A stretch of DNA of 64,000 nucleotides from Psychromarinibacter sp048262455 (GTDB lineage Bacteria; Pseudomonadota; Alphaproteobacteria; Rhodobacterales; Rhodobacteraceae). The stretch lies in contig JBLXFD010000009.1 of assembly GCA_048262455.1 (NCBI GenBank), positions 72,154 to 136,153 on the forward strand. Reading direction: 5' to 3'. This document shows, piece after piece, positions 8,639-17,543 of the stretch. The stretch's first letter is position 1, and every line of letters starts with the position of its first letter. The notes beneath the pieces are model-generated. The model saw only the letters and a list, made by a program, of their open reading frames with translations. It had not been told where the DNA came from and did no database searches. A program made the position numbers and the translations under genes.

Positions 8639-11426
8639 ACCCGCCCGCGTCTCGGCCTTCGCGGCCGCCGCCGACGATCCTGAAAAGCTGATCCGCCCCG
8701 CCACCGAGATCTTCGATCCGGTGGCGGTCAGCGCGGCGCTGGACGCTGCCTGCCGCGCGGCCTCCGATGATCGCGAGGTGCGCGCCGCCACCGTCGAGAT
8801 CCTGTCGGAGCAACTGGCCCGCGGCCGCGCCGCTATCGCCGAGGCCTTCACCGCCGAGCCGCTGAACGCCTTTCCCACGGTGCGCGCCTACGCGCTGCTG
8901 ACCGACGGCATCGTCACCTCGGTGTTCCGCGTGGCGCGCCTGTACCTGCACCCCATGCCCAACCCAACCGAAAGCCAGCGCCTGGCGCTGCTGGCGGTGG
9001 GCGGCTACGGCCGGGCCGAGATGGCGCCATATTCCGACGTCGACCTGCTGTTCCTGACCCCCTACAAGCTGACCGCCTGGGCCGAGAGCATCATCGAATC
9101 GATGCTCTACATCTTCTGGGACCTGCACCTGAAGGTGGGCCATTCCAGCCGCACGGTGAAGGACTGCCTGCGGCTGGCGGGCGACGACTACACCATCCGC
9201 ACGGCGCTGCTGGAGCATCGCTACATCGCCGGCCATGCCCCGCTGGAGCGCGAGCTGAAGAAGCGGCTGTGGTCCGACCTGTTCTCCAGCACCGCCTCGG
9301 ACTTCATCGAGGCCAAGCTGGACGAGCGCGACCAGCGCCACGCCCGGCAGGGCGGCCAGCGCTACGTGGTGGAGCCCAACGTCAAGGAGGGCAAGGGCGG
9401 ACTGCGCGACCTGCAATCGCTGTTCTGGATCGACAAGTACGTCCACGGGGTCGAGCATATGGCCGACCTCGTGCAGATCGGCGTCTTCCGGTCTGAGGAA
9501 TACGACGCGCTGCTGGCGGCCGAGAACTACCTGATGGCGGTGCGCTGCCACCTGCACCTGATCACCGGCCGCGCCATGGACCAGCTGACCTTCGACATGC
9601 AGGTCGAGGTGGCCGAGCGCATGGGCTACGTCGACAAGGGCGGGCGCCGCGCGGTGGAGCACTTCATGCAGGACTACTTCCTGCAGGCCACCAAGGTGGG
9701 CGAGCTGACGCGCATCTTCCTGACCGCGCTGGAGGCCCGGCACGTCAAGCAGGAGCCCCGGCTGATGGGCTTCTTCAAGCGCCGCCGCAAGGTGCGCGAG
9801 GGCTACGTTATCATCCACAACCGGCTGGCGGTGGCGGACGAGCGGGCCTTTCTAACCGACAAGCTGAACCTGCTGCGGATCTTCGAGGAGGGGCTGCGCA
9901 CCGGCCTGCTGATCCACCCCGACGCCATGCGGCTGGTCACCGCGAACCTGCGGCTGATCGACGAGGGGATGCGCCACGACCGCGAGGCGACGCGGATCTT
10001 CCGGGACCTGCTGCTCAAGCACGGCAACCCCGAACGCGCGCTGCGGCGGATGAACGAACTGGGGGTGCTGAGCGCCTTCATCCCCGAGTTCAAACCGATC
10101 GTCGCGATGATGCAGTTCAACATGTATCACAGCTACACGGTGGACGAGCATACCATCCAGTGCATCAAGGTACTGGCGCAGATCGAGCGGGGCGAGCTGG
10201 AAGAGGAACTGCCGGTCGCCAGCCACATCCTGAAGGAAGGGGTGAACCGCCGGGTGCTTTACGTGGCGCTGCTGTGCCACGACATCGGCAAGGGCCGCGA
10301 CGAGGACCATTCGGTTCTGGGCGCCAAGCTGGCCCGCACCATCGCACCGCGGCTGGGGCTGAAGCCGGCGGAATGCAACACCGTGGAATGGCTGGTGCGC
10401 TATCACCTGCTGATGTCCGACATGGCGCAGAAGCGCGACATCGCCGACCCCCGCACCGTGCGCGACTTCGCCAAGGCGGTGCAGACCAAGGAGCGGCTGG
10501 ACCTTCTGACGGTGCTGACGGTCTGCGACATCCGCGGCGTCGGGCCCAATACCTGGAACAACTGGAAGGCGGCGCTGCTGCGCGGGCTGTACCGGCAGAC
10601 CCGGCGGGCGATGGAGGACGGGCTGGAGGCGCTGAACCGCGGCCAGCGCGGCAACGAGGCCAAGCGCAACCTGCGCGAGGCGCTGTCCGACTGGCCGGCG
10701 AAGGAGCTGCGGGTCGAGCTGGACCGCCACTACCCGCCCTACTGGCAGGGGCTTCACCTGACCTCGCACGTGGACTTCGCCCACATGCTGCGCGCCATCG
10801 ACGAGGACGCGATACAGCTGACCCTGACCCCGGACGAGGACCGCGACGCCACCCGCGTCACCTTCGCCATGGCCGACCACCCCGGCATCTTCAGCCGGAT
10901 GTGCGGCGCGCTGGCGCTGGTGGGGGCCGACATCAAGGACGCGCGCACCTTCACGTCGAAGGACGGCTGGGCCACCGCCGCCTTCTGGATCCAGGACAGC
11001 GAGGGCAGCCCCTACGAGGCCTCGCGCCTGCCCCGGCTGCGGGACATGATCGAGAAGACCCTGAAGGGCCAGGTGATCGCCGGCGAGGCCATGCGCTCTC
11101 GCGACAAGCTGAAGAAGCGCGAGCAGGCCTTCCGGGTGCCCACCTCGATCGTCTTCGACAACGACGGGTCCGAGATCTACACCATCATCGAGGTCGACAC
11201 CCGCGACCGCCCCGGCCTGCTGTTCGACCTGACCCGCACCCTTGCCGCCGACAACGTGCAGATCTCCAGCGCCGTGATCGCCACCTATGGCGAGCAGGTG
11301 GTGGACAGTTTCTACGTCAAGGACATGTTCGGGCTGAAGCTGTATTCCGACAGCCGCCAGCGGTCGCTGGAGCGCAAGCTGCGCGCGGCGATCGAGGCGG
11401 GCGCGACCCGGGCGAAGCAGGGATGA
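8592..11426 (+). CDS. glnD: [Protein-PII] uridylyltransferase / uridylyl-removing enzyme
   Basis: GlnD senses glutamine and adds or removes UMP on PII proteins to control nitrogen metabolism. The 944-residue product has the nucleotidyltransferase motif GGYGRAEMAPYSDVDLLF near residue 137, an HD hydrolase motif CHDIGKGRDEDHS near 562, and two C-terminal ACT domains (from about 755 and 866). Only TTG codons are available as starts: 8592 directly follows an in-frame TAG, and 8598 has better spacing to AGGT at 8586. Translation therefore begins inside the end of the preceding gene, which suggests coupling. Confidence 0.95.
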   Translation: MSLTRLREASPALGSEPARVSAFAAAADDPEKLIRPATEIFDPVAVSAALDAACRAASDDREVRAATVEILSEQLARGRAAIAEAFTAEPLNAFPTVRAYALLTDGIVTSVFRVARLYLHPMPNPTESQRLALLAVGGYGRAEMAPYSDVDLLFLTPYKLTAWAESIIESMLYIFWDLHLKVGHSSRTVKDCLRLAGDDYTIRTALLEHRYIAGHAPLERELKKRLWSDLFSSTASDFIEAKLDERDQRHARQGGQRYVVEPNVKEGKGGLRDLQSLFWIDKYVHGVEHMADLVQIGVFRSEEYDALLAAENYLMAVRCHLHLITGRAMDQLTFDMQVEVAERMGYVDKGGRRAVEHFMQDYFLQATKVGELTRIFLTALEARHVKQEPRLMGFFKRRRKVREGYVIIHNRLAVADERAFLTDKLNLLRIFEEGLRTGLLIHPDAMRLVTANLRLIDEGMRHDREATRIFRDLLLKHGNPERALRRMNELGVLSAFIPEFKPIVAMMQFNMYHSYTVDEHTIQCIKVLAQIERGELEEELPVASHILKEGVNRRVLYVALLCHDIGKGRDEDHSVLGAKLARTIAPRLGLKPAECNTVEWLVRYHLLMSDMAQKRDIADPRTVRDFAKAVQTKERLDLLTVLTVCDIRGVGPNTWNNWKAALLRGLYRQTRRAMEDGLEALNRGQRGNEAKRNLREALSDWPAKELRVELDRHYPPYWQGLHLTSHVDFAHMLRAIDEDAIQLTLTPDEDRDATRVTFAMADHPGIFSRMCGALALVGADIKDARTFTSKDGWATAAFWIQDSEGSPYEASRLPRLRDMIEKTLKGQVIAGEAMRSRDKLKKREQAFRVPTSIVFDNDGSEIYTIIEVDTRDRPGLLFDLTRTLAADNVQISSAVIATYGEQVVDSFYVKDMFGLKLYSDSRQRSLERKLRAAIEAGATRAKQG

Positions 11427-11460
11427 CCCGCCCCCTCACCAACGGCCGGAGCCGCCGCGC

Positions 11461-13062
11461 ATGAAACCGATCCGCATGATGGCGGCCTTCTTTACCGTGG
11501 GCGTCTGGACCCTTGGCAGCCGCCTTCTGGGCTTCGCGCGGGACATCCTGATCGCCGCCTTCCTGGGCGCCGGCCCGGTGGCAGAGGCCTTCCTGATCGC
11601 CTTTTCCCTGCCCAACATGTTCCGCCGCTTCTTTGCCGAGGGGGCCTTCAACACCGCCTTCGTGCCGATGTTCTCGAAAAAGCTCGAGCGCGGCGAACAG
11701 CCCGCCCGCTTTGCCAGCGACGCCTTCACCGGGCTGGCGCTGGTGGTGGGGGCGGTGACGGTGCTGGCGATCGTCTTCATGCCCTTCCTGGTGCTGGCCA
11801 TGGCCAGCGGCTTTGCCGGCGACGCGCGCTTTGACCTCGCTGTCGGCTACGGGCGGATCGCCTTCGTCTACATCCTGTTCATCTCGCTGGCGGCGCTGTT
11901 GTCGGGGGTGCTGAACGCCATCGGCCACTTCGCCGCCGCCGCCGCCGCGCCGGTGGTGCTGAACGTGATCCTGATCGGCGCGCTGCTGCTGGCGCAGGCG
12001 GGGGGGCTGGTGGACCTGAACGCGCTGGCGCTGAAGGCGGGCGAGGGCGTTCCGGCCTCGGAATACGGCGTGCTGCTGACCATCGGCGTGGTGCTGGCGG
12101 GCATCGCCCAGCTGGCGCTGGTCTGGATCGCGGCGCGGCGGGCCGGGATGCCGGTGGGCCTTGTCCGGCCCCGGCTGTCGCCGGACCTCAAGCGGCTGGC
12201 CCTGATCGCCGCGCCCGCGGCGCTGGCGGGGGGCGTGGTGCAGGTGAACCTGCTGATCGGCCGGCAGGTGGCCAGTTTCTTCGATGGCGCCGTGGCCTGG
12301 CTGAACTACGCCGACCGGCTGTACCAGCTGCCGCTGGGGGTGGTGGGCATCGCCATCGGCGTCGTGCTGCTGCCGGAACTGTCCCGGCGCATCGGGTCGG
12401 GCGACACCGCCGGCGGGCGCGACGCCTTCAACCGCGCGGCCGAGATCAGCCTGGCGCTGACGGTGCCCGCCGCGGTGGCGCTGGTGGTGATCCCGATGCC
12501 CCTGATCCAGGTGCTGTTCCAGCGCGGCGCCTTCGACGCGGACGACACCGCCGCCACGGCGCTGGCGGTGGCGGTCTACGGGCTGGGTCTGCCGGCCTTC
12601 GTGCTGCAGAAGGTGCTGCAACCGCTGTTCTTCGCCCGCGAGGACACCAAGCGGCCGTTCTACTTCGCGCTGGTCTCGCTGGTGGTGAACGCCGGCGTGG
12701 CGATCGGGCTGGCGCCGGTGATCGGCTATATCGCCGCCGCCTTCGGCACCACGCTGGCGGGCTGGGCGATGGTGCTGCTGCTCTGGCTCGGCTCTCGCCG
12801 GATGGGCGAGGCGGCGCAGACCGACGCGCGCTTCCGCCGCCGGGCTTGGCGCATCCTGCTGGCCTCGCTGCTGATGGGGGTGGTCCTGTGGGCCACGATG
12901 CTGCTGCTGGGCCCGATGTTCGGCATGGGCAGCTGGCGCTACCTGGCGCTCACGATCCTGGTGGTGGTGGGGATCGTGTCCTACTTCGCGCTGGTGCACC
13001 TGCTGGGCGGCATGCGGCTGTCGGAGATCGGCCGCACCTTGCGGCGGCGGCCGCCGGCGTAG
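11461..13062 (+). CDS. murJ: Lipid II flippase MurJ (MviN)
   Basis: MurJ moves lipid II across the inner membrane for peptidoglycan synthesis. The 533-residue protein is almost wholly hydrophobic with about 14 membrane segments, and has the MviN family N-terminus (TVGVWTLGSRLLGFARDILIAA split across helix 1) and the FRRFFAEGAFNTAFVPMFS block near residue 60. It begins 34 nt after glnD, probably in one transcript. glnD-murJ adjacency is seen in many proteobacteria. Confidence 0.94.
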   Translation: MKPIRMMAAFFTVGVWTLGSRLLGFARDILIAAFLGAGPVAEAFLIAFSLPNMFRRFFAEGAFNTAFVPMFSKKLERGEQPARFASDAFTGLALVVGAVTVLAIVFMPFLVLAMASGFAGDARFDLAVGYGRIAFVYILFISLAALLSGVLNAIGHFAAAAAAPVVLNVILIGALLLAQAGGLVDLNALALKAGEGVPASEYGVLLTIGVVLAGIAQLALVWIAARRAGMPVGLVRPRLSPDLKRLALIAAPAALAGGVVQVNLLIGRQVASFFDGAVAWLNYADRLYQLPLGVVGIAIGVVLLPELSRRIGSGDTAGGRDAFNRAAEISLALTVPAAVALVVIPMPLIQVLFQRGAFDADDTAATALAVAVYGLGLPAFVLQKVLQPLFFAREDTKRPFYFALVSLVVNAGVAIGLAPVIGYIAAAFGTTLAGWAMVLLLWLGSRRMGEAAQTDARFRRRAWRILLASLLMGVVLWATMLLLGPMFGMGSWRYLALTILVVVGIVSYFALVHLLGGMRLSEIGRTLRRRPPA

Positions 13063-13145
13063 GCGCGGAGGTAGCGGGGGAACCTCACCTGCCCCCGTCC
13101 GATCGAAGCGCTGATGCGCCCCGAACAAGCCGAAGGCGCGGGGCG

Positions 13146-13177
13146 AGCGCCTGCCCGTCCGGGCGGGCTGGCGCTTT
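13146..13177. terminator. Hairpin between convergent murJ and rhomboid-like gene
   Basis: The arms AGCGCC and GGCGCT enclose an inner GCCCG/CGGGC pair, and the right arm runs into TTT. It lies in the 218-bp convergent gap and could stop transcripts from the murJ side. The T tract is too short to be sure. Confidence 0.4.
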
Positions 13178-13280
13178 GGTGACCGCAGAGAAACGCTCGA
13201 GCTGTGTGCGGATGTGGCTGGGATAAACCGCCTGCCCCGAAGGCCAGCAGCGCCACCCCACAGGCAGGCTCCCGTCGCGC

Positions 13281-13967
13281 CTAGCGCTGGCGCAGCCGCG
13301 AGAAGGTGCGCGCCATCCCGCCGGGGCTGACCACGAAGGACAGCGCGAAACCCGCGGCAAAGCCCGCGAGGTCCGCGACCCAGTCCAGCCCGCCGCCGAA
13401 CAGCAGGCCAAAGATCAACTGGATCGCCATCAGGAAGCCGATCAGCGCGAAGGCCCGGCTTTGCGGCCCGCCGGTGACGGTCAACCGGGTCCAGAGCAGG
13501 AAGGTGAAGGCGCCGATCAGCCCGTAAGCGCCGGGGTAGGCACCGATCAGCGGCTGCGAGGTGTCCAGCGCGTAGGCGAAGACCAGCGCGCCGAAGACCG
13601 AGGCGCCGAAGAACACCGCCAGCACCGCCCACCAGGCAAAGACCTCGCCAACCATCTTGCCCAGCGCCAGGATGAAGACGACGGCGAAAAGCATGTGGGT
13701 GAAGTTGCCGTGCACGAAGGGATAGGCGACCAGCCGCAGCAGGTGTTCCGCGGGCCAGAGGTTCAGCGTCCACATCTGCTCGAACACCGGGCCCAGCACC
13801 GCGAAGCGCTGCATCAGCTCCAGCCGCCAGCCCACCGCCGCCGGGCCGCCCGCCAGCCCGCGCTCTCCCAGCTGCAGCCCCAGTTCCACCGCGAAGAGCG
13901 ACAGCACCAGTACCACCACCACCGGCGGCAGGGCGTTGAAGGGGTTTTCCTGGTGCGGCTCACGCAT
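13281..13967 (-). CDS. Rhomboid family membrane protein lacking the catalytic Ser and His
   Basis: This 228-residue protein has six or so membrane segments and rhomboid landmarks: FVHGNFTHMLF (residues 84-94), the helix with GAYPGAYGLIGA (142-153) and the DLAGFAAGF segment (199-207). In active rhomboids these last two read roughly GASGxxxGLLGA and HLGGFxxG. Ungapped alignment puts Tyr144 where the catalytic serine should be and Asp199 where the histidine should be. It is therefore predicted to be an inactive rhomboid, like iRhoms or derlins. I chose ATG 13967, because a longer frame to 14108 would run into trpS and adds low-quality residues. Confidence 0.8.
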   Translation of the reverse strand: MREPHQENPFNALPPVVVVLVLSLFAVELGLQLGERGLAGGPAAVGWRLELMQRFAVLGPVFEQMWTLNLWPAEHLLRLVAYPFVHGNFTHMLFAVVFILALGKMVGEVFAWWAVLAVFFGASVFGALVFAYALDTSQPLIGAYPGAYGLIGAFTFLLWTRLTVTGGPQSRAFALIGFLMAIQLIFGLLFGGGLDWVADLAGFAAGFALSFVVSPGGMARTFSRLRQR

Positions 13968-14043
13968 GGCGGGGGCTTTCTTGACGGGCTGAGAGGCTTG
14001 CGATACGCGAGCCGGACACGGAAATCCAGATGGAGCGCCTGTC

Positions 14044-15057
14044 ATGGCCGAATTCACGCCCCGCGTCTTCTCGGGCATCCAGCCTTCGGGCGGGCTGACC
14101 CTGGGCAACTACCTGGGGGCGCTGAAGCGGTTCGTGGACTGGCAGGAGCGCGAGGTCGAGACGGTCTTCTGCATGGTGGACATGCACGCCATCACCGTCT
14201 GGCAGGACCCCGCCGCCCTGACCCGCGCCACGCGCGAGCTTTGCGCGGGTTTCATCGCCTCGGGCATCGATCCGGAAAAGTCGATCCTGTTCAACCAGAG
14301 CCAGGTGCCCGGCCACGCCCAGCTGGCCTGGGTGTTCAACTGCGTCGCGCGCATCGGCTGGATGCAGCGGATGACCCAGTTCAAGGACAAGGCGGGCAAG
14401 AACGCGCAGAATGCGTCATTGGGCCTGTTTGCCTACCCGGCGCTGATGGCGGCCGACATTCTTGTCTACCACGCGACCCACGTGCCGGTGGGCGAGGACC
14501 AGAAGCAGCATATCGAACTGACGCGGGACATCGCGATCAAGTTCAACAACGACTACGGGGTGGATTTCTTCCCGGTCACCGAGCCGGTGATCGAGGGCGC
14601 CGCGACCCGGGTCATGAGCCTGCGCGACGGGTCCAAGAAGATGTCGAAGTCCGATCCCTCGGACATGAGCCGCATCAACCTGACCGACGACGCCGACACC
14701 ATCGCGCAGAAGCTGCGCAAGGCCCGCACCGACCCCGAGCCGCTGCCGGAAAGCACAGAGGGGCTGGCCGACCGGCCCGAGGCGCGCAACCTGGTGAACA
14801 TCTACGCCGGGCTGGCCGACATGACCGCCGAGGCGGTGCTGGCCGAACACGGCGGGCAGCAGTTCTCGGCCTTCAAGCCGGCACTGGCGGACCTGGCGGT
14901 CGCGAAGCTGTCGCCGATTTCCGCCGAGATGGCGCGGCTGATGCAGGAGCCGGCGGAAATCGACCGCATTCTCGCCCGTGGTGCAGAGCGGGCGCGGGAA
15001 ATCACCGAGCCGGTGGTGCGGCGCACCTACGAGATCGTGGGAATGGTCGGCGCCTGA
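14044..15057 (+). CDS. trpS: Tryptophan--tRNA ligase
   Basis: TrpRS charges tRNA-Trp. The 337-residue product has the class I signature in its tryptophan form (FSGIQPSGGLTLGNYLGAL, with TLGN for HIGH) and KMSKS in KKMSKSDPSD near residue 200. MVDMHAIT and the GEDQKQHIELTRD segment are typical of the family. It starts 76 nt from the divergent rhomboid-like gene and is followed by a strong hairpin. Confidence 0.97.
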   Translation: MAEFTPRVFSGIQPSGGLTLGNYLGALKRFVDWQEREVETVFCMVDMHAITVWQDPAALTRATRELCAGFIASGIDPEKSILFNQSQVPGHAQLAWVFNCVARIGWMQRMTQFKDKAGKNAQNASLGLFAYPALMAADILVYHATHVPVGEDQKQHIELTRDIAIKFNNDYGVDFFPVTEPVIEGAATRVMSLRDGSKKMSKSDPSDMSRINLTDDADTIAQKLRKARTDPEPLPESTEGLADRPEARNLVNIYAGLADMTAEAVLAEHGGQQFSAFKPALADLAVAKLSPISAEMARLMQEPAEIDRILARGAERAREITEPVVRRTYEIVGMVGA

Positions 15058-15070
15058 GGCCGGCCGCAAC

Positions 15071-15096
15071 GGCGGCCCGCACGAAGACGGGCCGCC
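15071..15096 (+). terminator. Hairpin after trpS
   Basis: A perfect 9-bp stem GGCGGCCCG/CGGGCCGCC with an 8-nt loop lies 13 nt after the trpS stop. There is no T tract, so termination is plausible but not certain. Confidence 0.5.
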
Positions 15097-15455
15097 GCCG
15101 GTTCCGGGGCGCCGCGGGAAGTTCCCGCCGCGCCCGGTTACTCTTACACATGCACCATTTAAATTCGGTTCCCGGACGGGTTCAACGGCGCACAGCCGGT
15201 GATGAGCCGAGGTACAGGGCGCTCGACCCTGTCACGCCAAGGTTGCGACCCGCATCGGCACCTCCCGTCACGGCAGGTCCAACTCCTCGTTACCCCCTTT
15301 GCCGCCGGTCCGCAACTTTACCGACATAGGATAATGTTTAAATTCCCCGAGGGTATGGTTTGTTCCCTCACATCCCCGGGGGAGCGGCCCGCCCTCTCTG
15401 GACCTCCGCCAGCCCCGCCCCTAGTGTCGCGGCGCATTGCTGAGGAGAGACGCGC
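15097..15455. other. Intergenic region between trpS and the aminotransferase gene
   Basis: This stretch of about 360 bases after the trpS hairpin contains no credible gene. It is less GC-rich than its surroundings and has the 9-mer TTTAAATTC twice (15158-15166 and 15337-15345). It also has an AT-rich patch around 15320-15340 (ACATAGGATAATG) that could hold the promoter of the downstream gene. The last 15 bases carry GAGGAGAG, the likely ribosome-binding site of that gene. Confidence 0.5.
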
Positions 15456-16316
15456 ATGGCCACCGGCATCAATATCCGCACCTGGTTCGAGGGCCGCTGG
15501 CATGACGGCGACGTGCCGGTGATGCGGGCGGCGGACCATGGCAGCTGGCTGGGCACCACCGTCTTCGACGGCGCGCGGCACGTGGACGGGGTGACGCCGG
15601 ACCTGCTGGCCCACTGCGCCCGCGTCAACCGCTCTGCCAAGGCGCTGATGATCGAGCCGACGGTGAGCGCCGAGGAGATGGCCGAGATCACCTACGAGGG
15701 GCTGAAGCGCTATCCCGCCGACACCCCCGTCTACATCCGCCCGATGTATTGGGCGCTGGAGGGCGACTTCCTGGGCATCGTGCCGAAAATCGGGCCCACC
15801 GGCTTTGCGCTTTGCCTTGAGGAAATCCCCATGGCCCCGCCCGAGGCCACCGCCACGCTGACCACCACGCGCTTCCGCCGCCCGGTGCTTGAGGACGCGG
15901 TGGTGGATGCCAAGGCGGGCTGCCTCTACCCCAACAACGCCCGGATGCTCGCCGAGGCGCGGCAGAAGGGCTACGGCAACGCGCTGGTGGCCGACGCCAT
16001 GGGCAACGTGGCCGAAACCGCCACGGCCAACGTGTTCATGGTGAAGGACGGCGAGGTCTTCACCCCGATCCCCAACGGCACCTTCCTCGCCGGCATCACC
16101 CGCGCCCGCCACATCACCAACCTCGAGGCGGACGGCACCAAGGTCCACCAGACCGTGCTGAGCTTCGACGACTTCCGCGCCGCGGACGAGGTCTTCATGT
16201 CCGGCAACATGATGAAGGTGACCCCGGTGGCGGAGTTCGACGGCACCCACTACCAGGTGGGCCCGGTGACGCGCCGGGTGCGCGAGATGTACTGGGACTG
16301 GGCCCACTCGCGCTGA
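15456..16316 (+). CDS. ilvE: Branched-chain amino acid aminotransferase (class IV)
   Basis: This PLP enzyme interconverts Val, Leu and Ile with their 2-oxo acids. The 286-residue sequence starts with RTWFEGRWHDGDVPVMRAADHGSWLG, has the likely PLP lysine around residue 153 in VVDAKAGCLYPNN, and the phosphate-binding region FLAGITRARHI. The class IV fold is also used by D-amino acid transaminase and aminodeoxychorismate lyase, but the overall pattern is that of alphaproteobacterial IlvE. A GAGGAGAG site precedes the ATG. Confidence 0.85.
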   Translation: MATGINIRTWFEGRWHDGDVPVMRAADHGSWLGTTVFDGARHVDGVTPDLLAHCARVNRSAKALMIEPTVSAEEMAEITYEGLKRYPADTPVYIRPMYWALEGDFLGIVPKIGPTGFALCLEEIPMAPPEATATLTTTRFRRPVLEDAVVDAKAGCLYPNNARMLAEARQKGYGNALVADAMGNVAETATANVFMVKDGEVFTPIPNGTFLAGITRARHITNLEADGTKVHQTVLSFDDFRAADEVFMSGNMMKVTPVAEFDGTHYQVGPVTRRVREMYWDWAHSR

Positions 16317-16382
16317 CCGCTGCGGGCTGTTGCCAGCGCCGGCGCGCTTCGCCATGATCCGCCGGATGCCTCGGAGGATGAC

Positions 16383-16835
16383 ATGCGAAAGTTTCTCGTG
16401 GTGCTGGATGACAGCCGCGAATGCCTGAACGCCATGCGGTTCGCCGCCATGCGCGCGGCCAAGACCGGCGGCGGCGTGCAGATCCTGTCGATCATCCCGC
16501 CGGACGAGTTCCAGCACTGGGTCGGGGTCGGGGAAATCATGCGCGAGGAGGCGCGCGAGCGGATCCAGGCGCATTACGAAGTCTTCGCCAAGTGGATGCG
16601 CGACCGCCAGAACATCGACCCCGAGCTGGTGATCCGCGAGGGCGAGGCGGTGCCGGAGATCCTGGGCCAGATCCGCGAGGATCCCGACATCGGTGTGCTG
16701 GTGCTGGGCGCGGGGGTCGAGAAGGGACCGGGGCCGCTGGTCAGCCAGCTGTCGCGTAACGCCGGCAGCCTGCCGGTGCCGATCACGATCGTGCCGGGGG
16801 ATATTTCCAAGGAGCGGCTGGAAGAGCTGACGTGA
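16383..16835 (+). CDS. Universal stress protein
   Basis: This 150-residue single-domain UspA-like protein begins KFLVVLDDSRECLNAMRFA, with the beta-strand and acidic residue that bind the adenine nucleotide. It ends with the VLVLGAGVEKGPGPLVSQLSR nucleotide-binding loop (G-2x-G-9x-G-S/T style). Such proteins bind ATP and accumulate under stress; no specific role can be assigned. It is preceded by GGAGG about 5 nt from the ATG and stands alone. Confidence 0.85.
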   Translation: MRKFLVVLDDSRECLNAMRFAAMRAAKTGGGVQILSIIPPDEFQHWVGVGEIMREEARERIQAHYEVFAKWMRDRQNIDPELVIREGEAVPEILGQIREDPDIGVLVLGAGVEKGPGPLVSQLSRNAGSLPVPITIVPGDISKERLEELT

Positions 16836-16873
16836 TCCGGGTCTAGACCACGCCCGGCTTTCGATACCCGTAG

Positions 16874-16891
16874 GGCGGGGTTCACCCCGCC
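16874..16891. repeat. Palindromic GC hairpin, one copy of an intergenic family
   Basis: GGCGGGGT-TC-ACCCCGCC is a perfect 8-bp inverted repeat preceded by GTA. Related hairpins occur at 33146-33175 and 47182-47201. It lies 39 nt after the universal stress protein gene and may act as its terminator or be a small dispersed repeat. Confidence 0.55.
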
Positions 16892-16913
16892 AAGACGCAA
16901 CGCCAGCGAGCCC

Positions 16914-16961
16914 CTTAGAATCGTTCTAAACCTTGACGTCCCGCCTCCCCAAGCGCATATC
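16914..16961 (+). promoter_or_regulatory. Irr-like iron box next to a promoter for nfu-tsaB-rimI
   Basis: CTTAGAATCGTTCTAAA (16914-16930) matches the alphaproteobacterial Irr/ICE pattern TTTAGAA-N3-TTCTAAA, as I remember it, with one mismatch. It is followed after two bases by TTGACG (16933-16938) and, after 17 bases, CATATC (16956-16961), a plausible sigma-70 promoter. The downstream gene encodes an Fe-S cluster carrier, which fits iron control. The assignment to Irr rests on motif resemblance only. Confidence 0.55.
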
Positions 16962-16985
16962 GGGGGCCTGAGAAGGAAGGCCGCC

Positions 16986-17543
16986 ATGTTCATCCAGACC
17001 GAATCGACCCCGAACCCCGCGACGCTGAAGTTCCTGCCCGGCCAGGCCGTGCTGGACGCCGGCACCGCCGACTTCCCCAGCCGCGAGGCGGCCGTGACGT
17101 CCCCGCTGGCGCAGCGGATCTTCGCGGTCGAGGGTGTGACCGGCGTGTTCTTCGGCACCGACTTCGTCACCGTCACCAAGAACGACACCGTGGCGTGGGA
17201 GCATATCAAGCCCGCGATCCTCGGCGCGATCATGGAACACTACCAGTCCGGCCAGGCCGTGATGGAGGGTGACGCGGGCGAGGTGGGCCATGCCGCCCAC
17301 GACGGTCCCGACAGCGAGATCGTCGTCCAGATCAAGGAACTGCTGGACACCCGCGTACGCCCCGCCGTGGCGCAGGACGGTGGCGACATCACCTTCCACG
17401 GGTTCGAGCGCGGGGTGGTCTACCTGCACATGCAGGGCGCCTGCGCCGGTTGCCCCTCGTCCACGCTGACGCTGAAGATGGGCATCGAGAACCTGCTGCG
17501 GCACTACATCCCGGAGGTGACAGAGGTCCGGCCCGTTGCCTGA
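16986..17543 (+). CDS. NifU family Fe-S cluster scaffold/carrier protein
   Basis: The 185-residue protein has an N-terminal Nfu_N domain (FIQTESTPNPATLKFLPG) and a C-terminal NifU domain with the cluster-binding pair C153-x-x-C156 in GACAGCPSS. Such proteins carry 4Fe-4S clusters to client apoproteins in the cytoplasm. It follows an Irr-like box, pointing to iron-responsive expression. Its stop overlaps the TTG start of tsaB. Confidence 0.92.
   Translation: MFIQTESTPNPATLKFLPGQAVLDAGTADFPSREAAVTSPLAQRIFAVEGVTGVFFGTDFVTVTKNDTVAWEHIKPAILGAIMEHYQSGQAVMEGDAGEVGHAAHDGPDSEIVVQIKELLDTRVRPAVAQDGGDITFHGFERGVVYLHMQGACAGCPSSTLTLKMGIENLLRHYIPEVTEVRPVA

Noticed and set aside
13967..14108. A longer N-terminus for the rhomboid-like protein.
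   Set aside because: It would overlap the trpS start by 65 bases, and the added residues have no family character.
16797..16835. PGDISKER at the C-terminus of the universal stress protein resembles PPEDISKPEMTG in the xdhB insertion.
   Set aside because: The bases GGGGATATTTCC are shared, but here they lie in a normal C-terminal part of the Usp fold with no hairpins, so chance similarity is the simpler reading.
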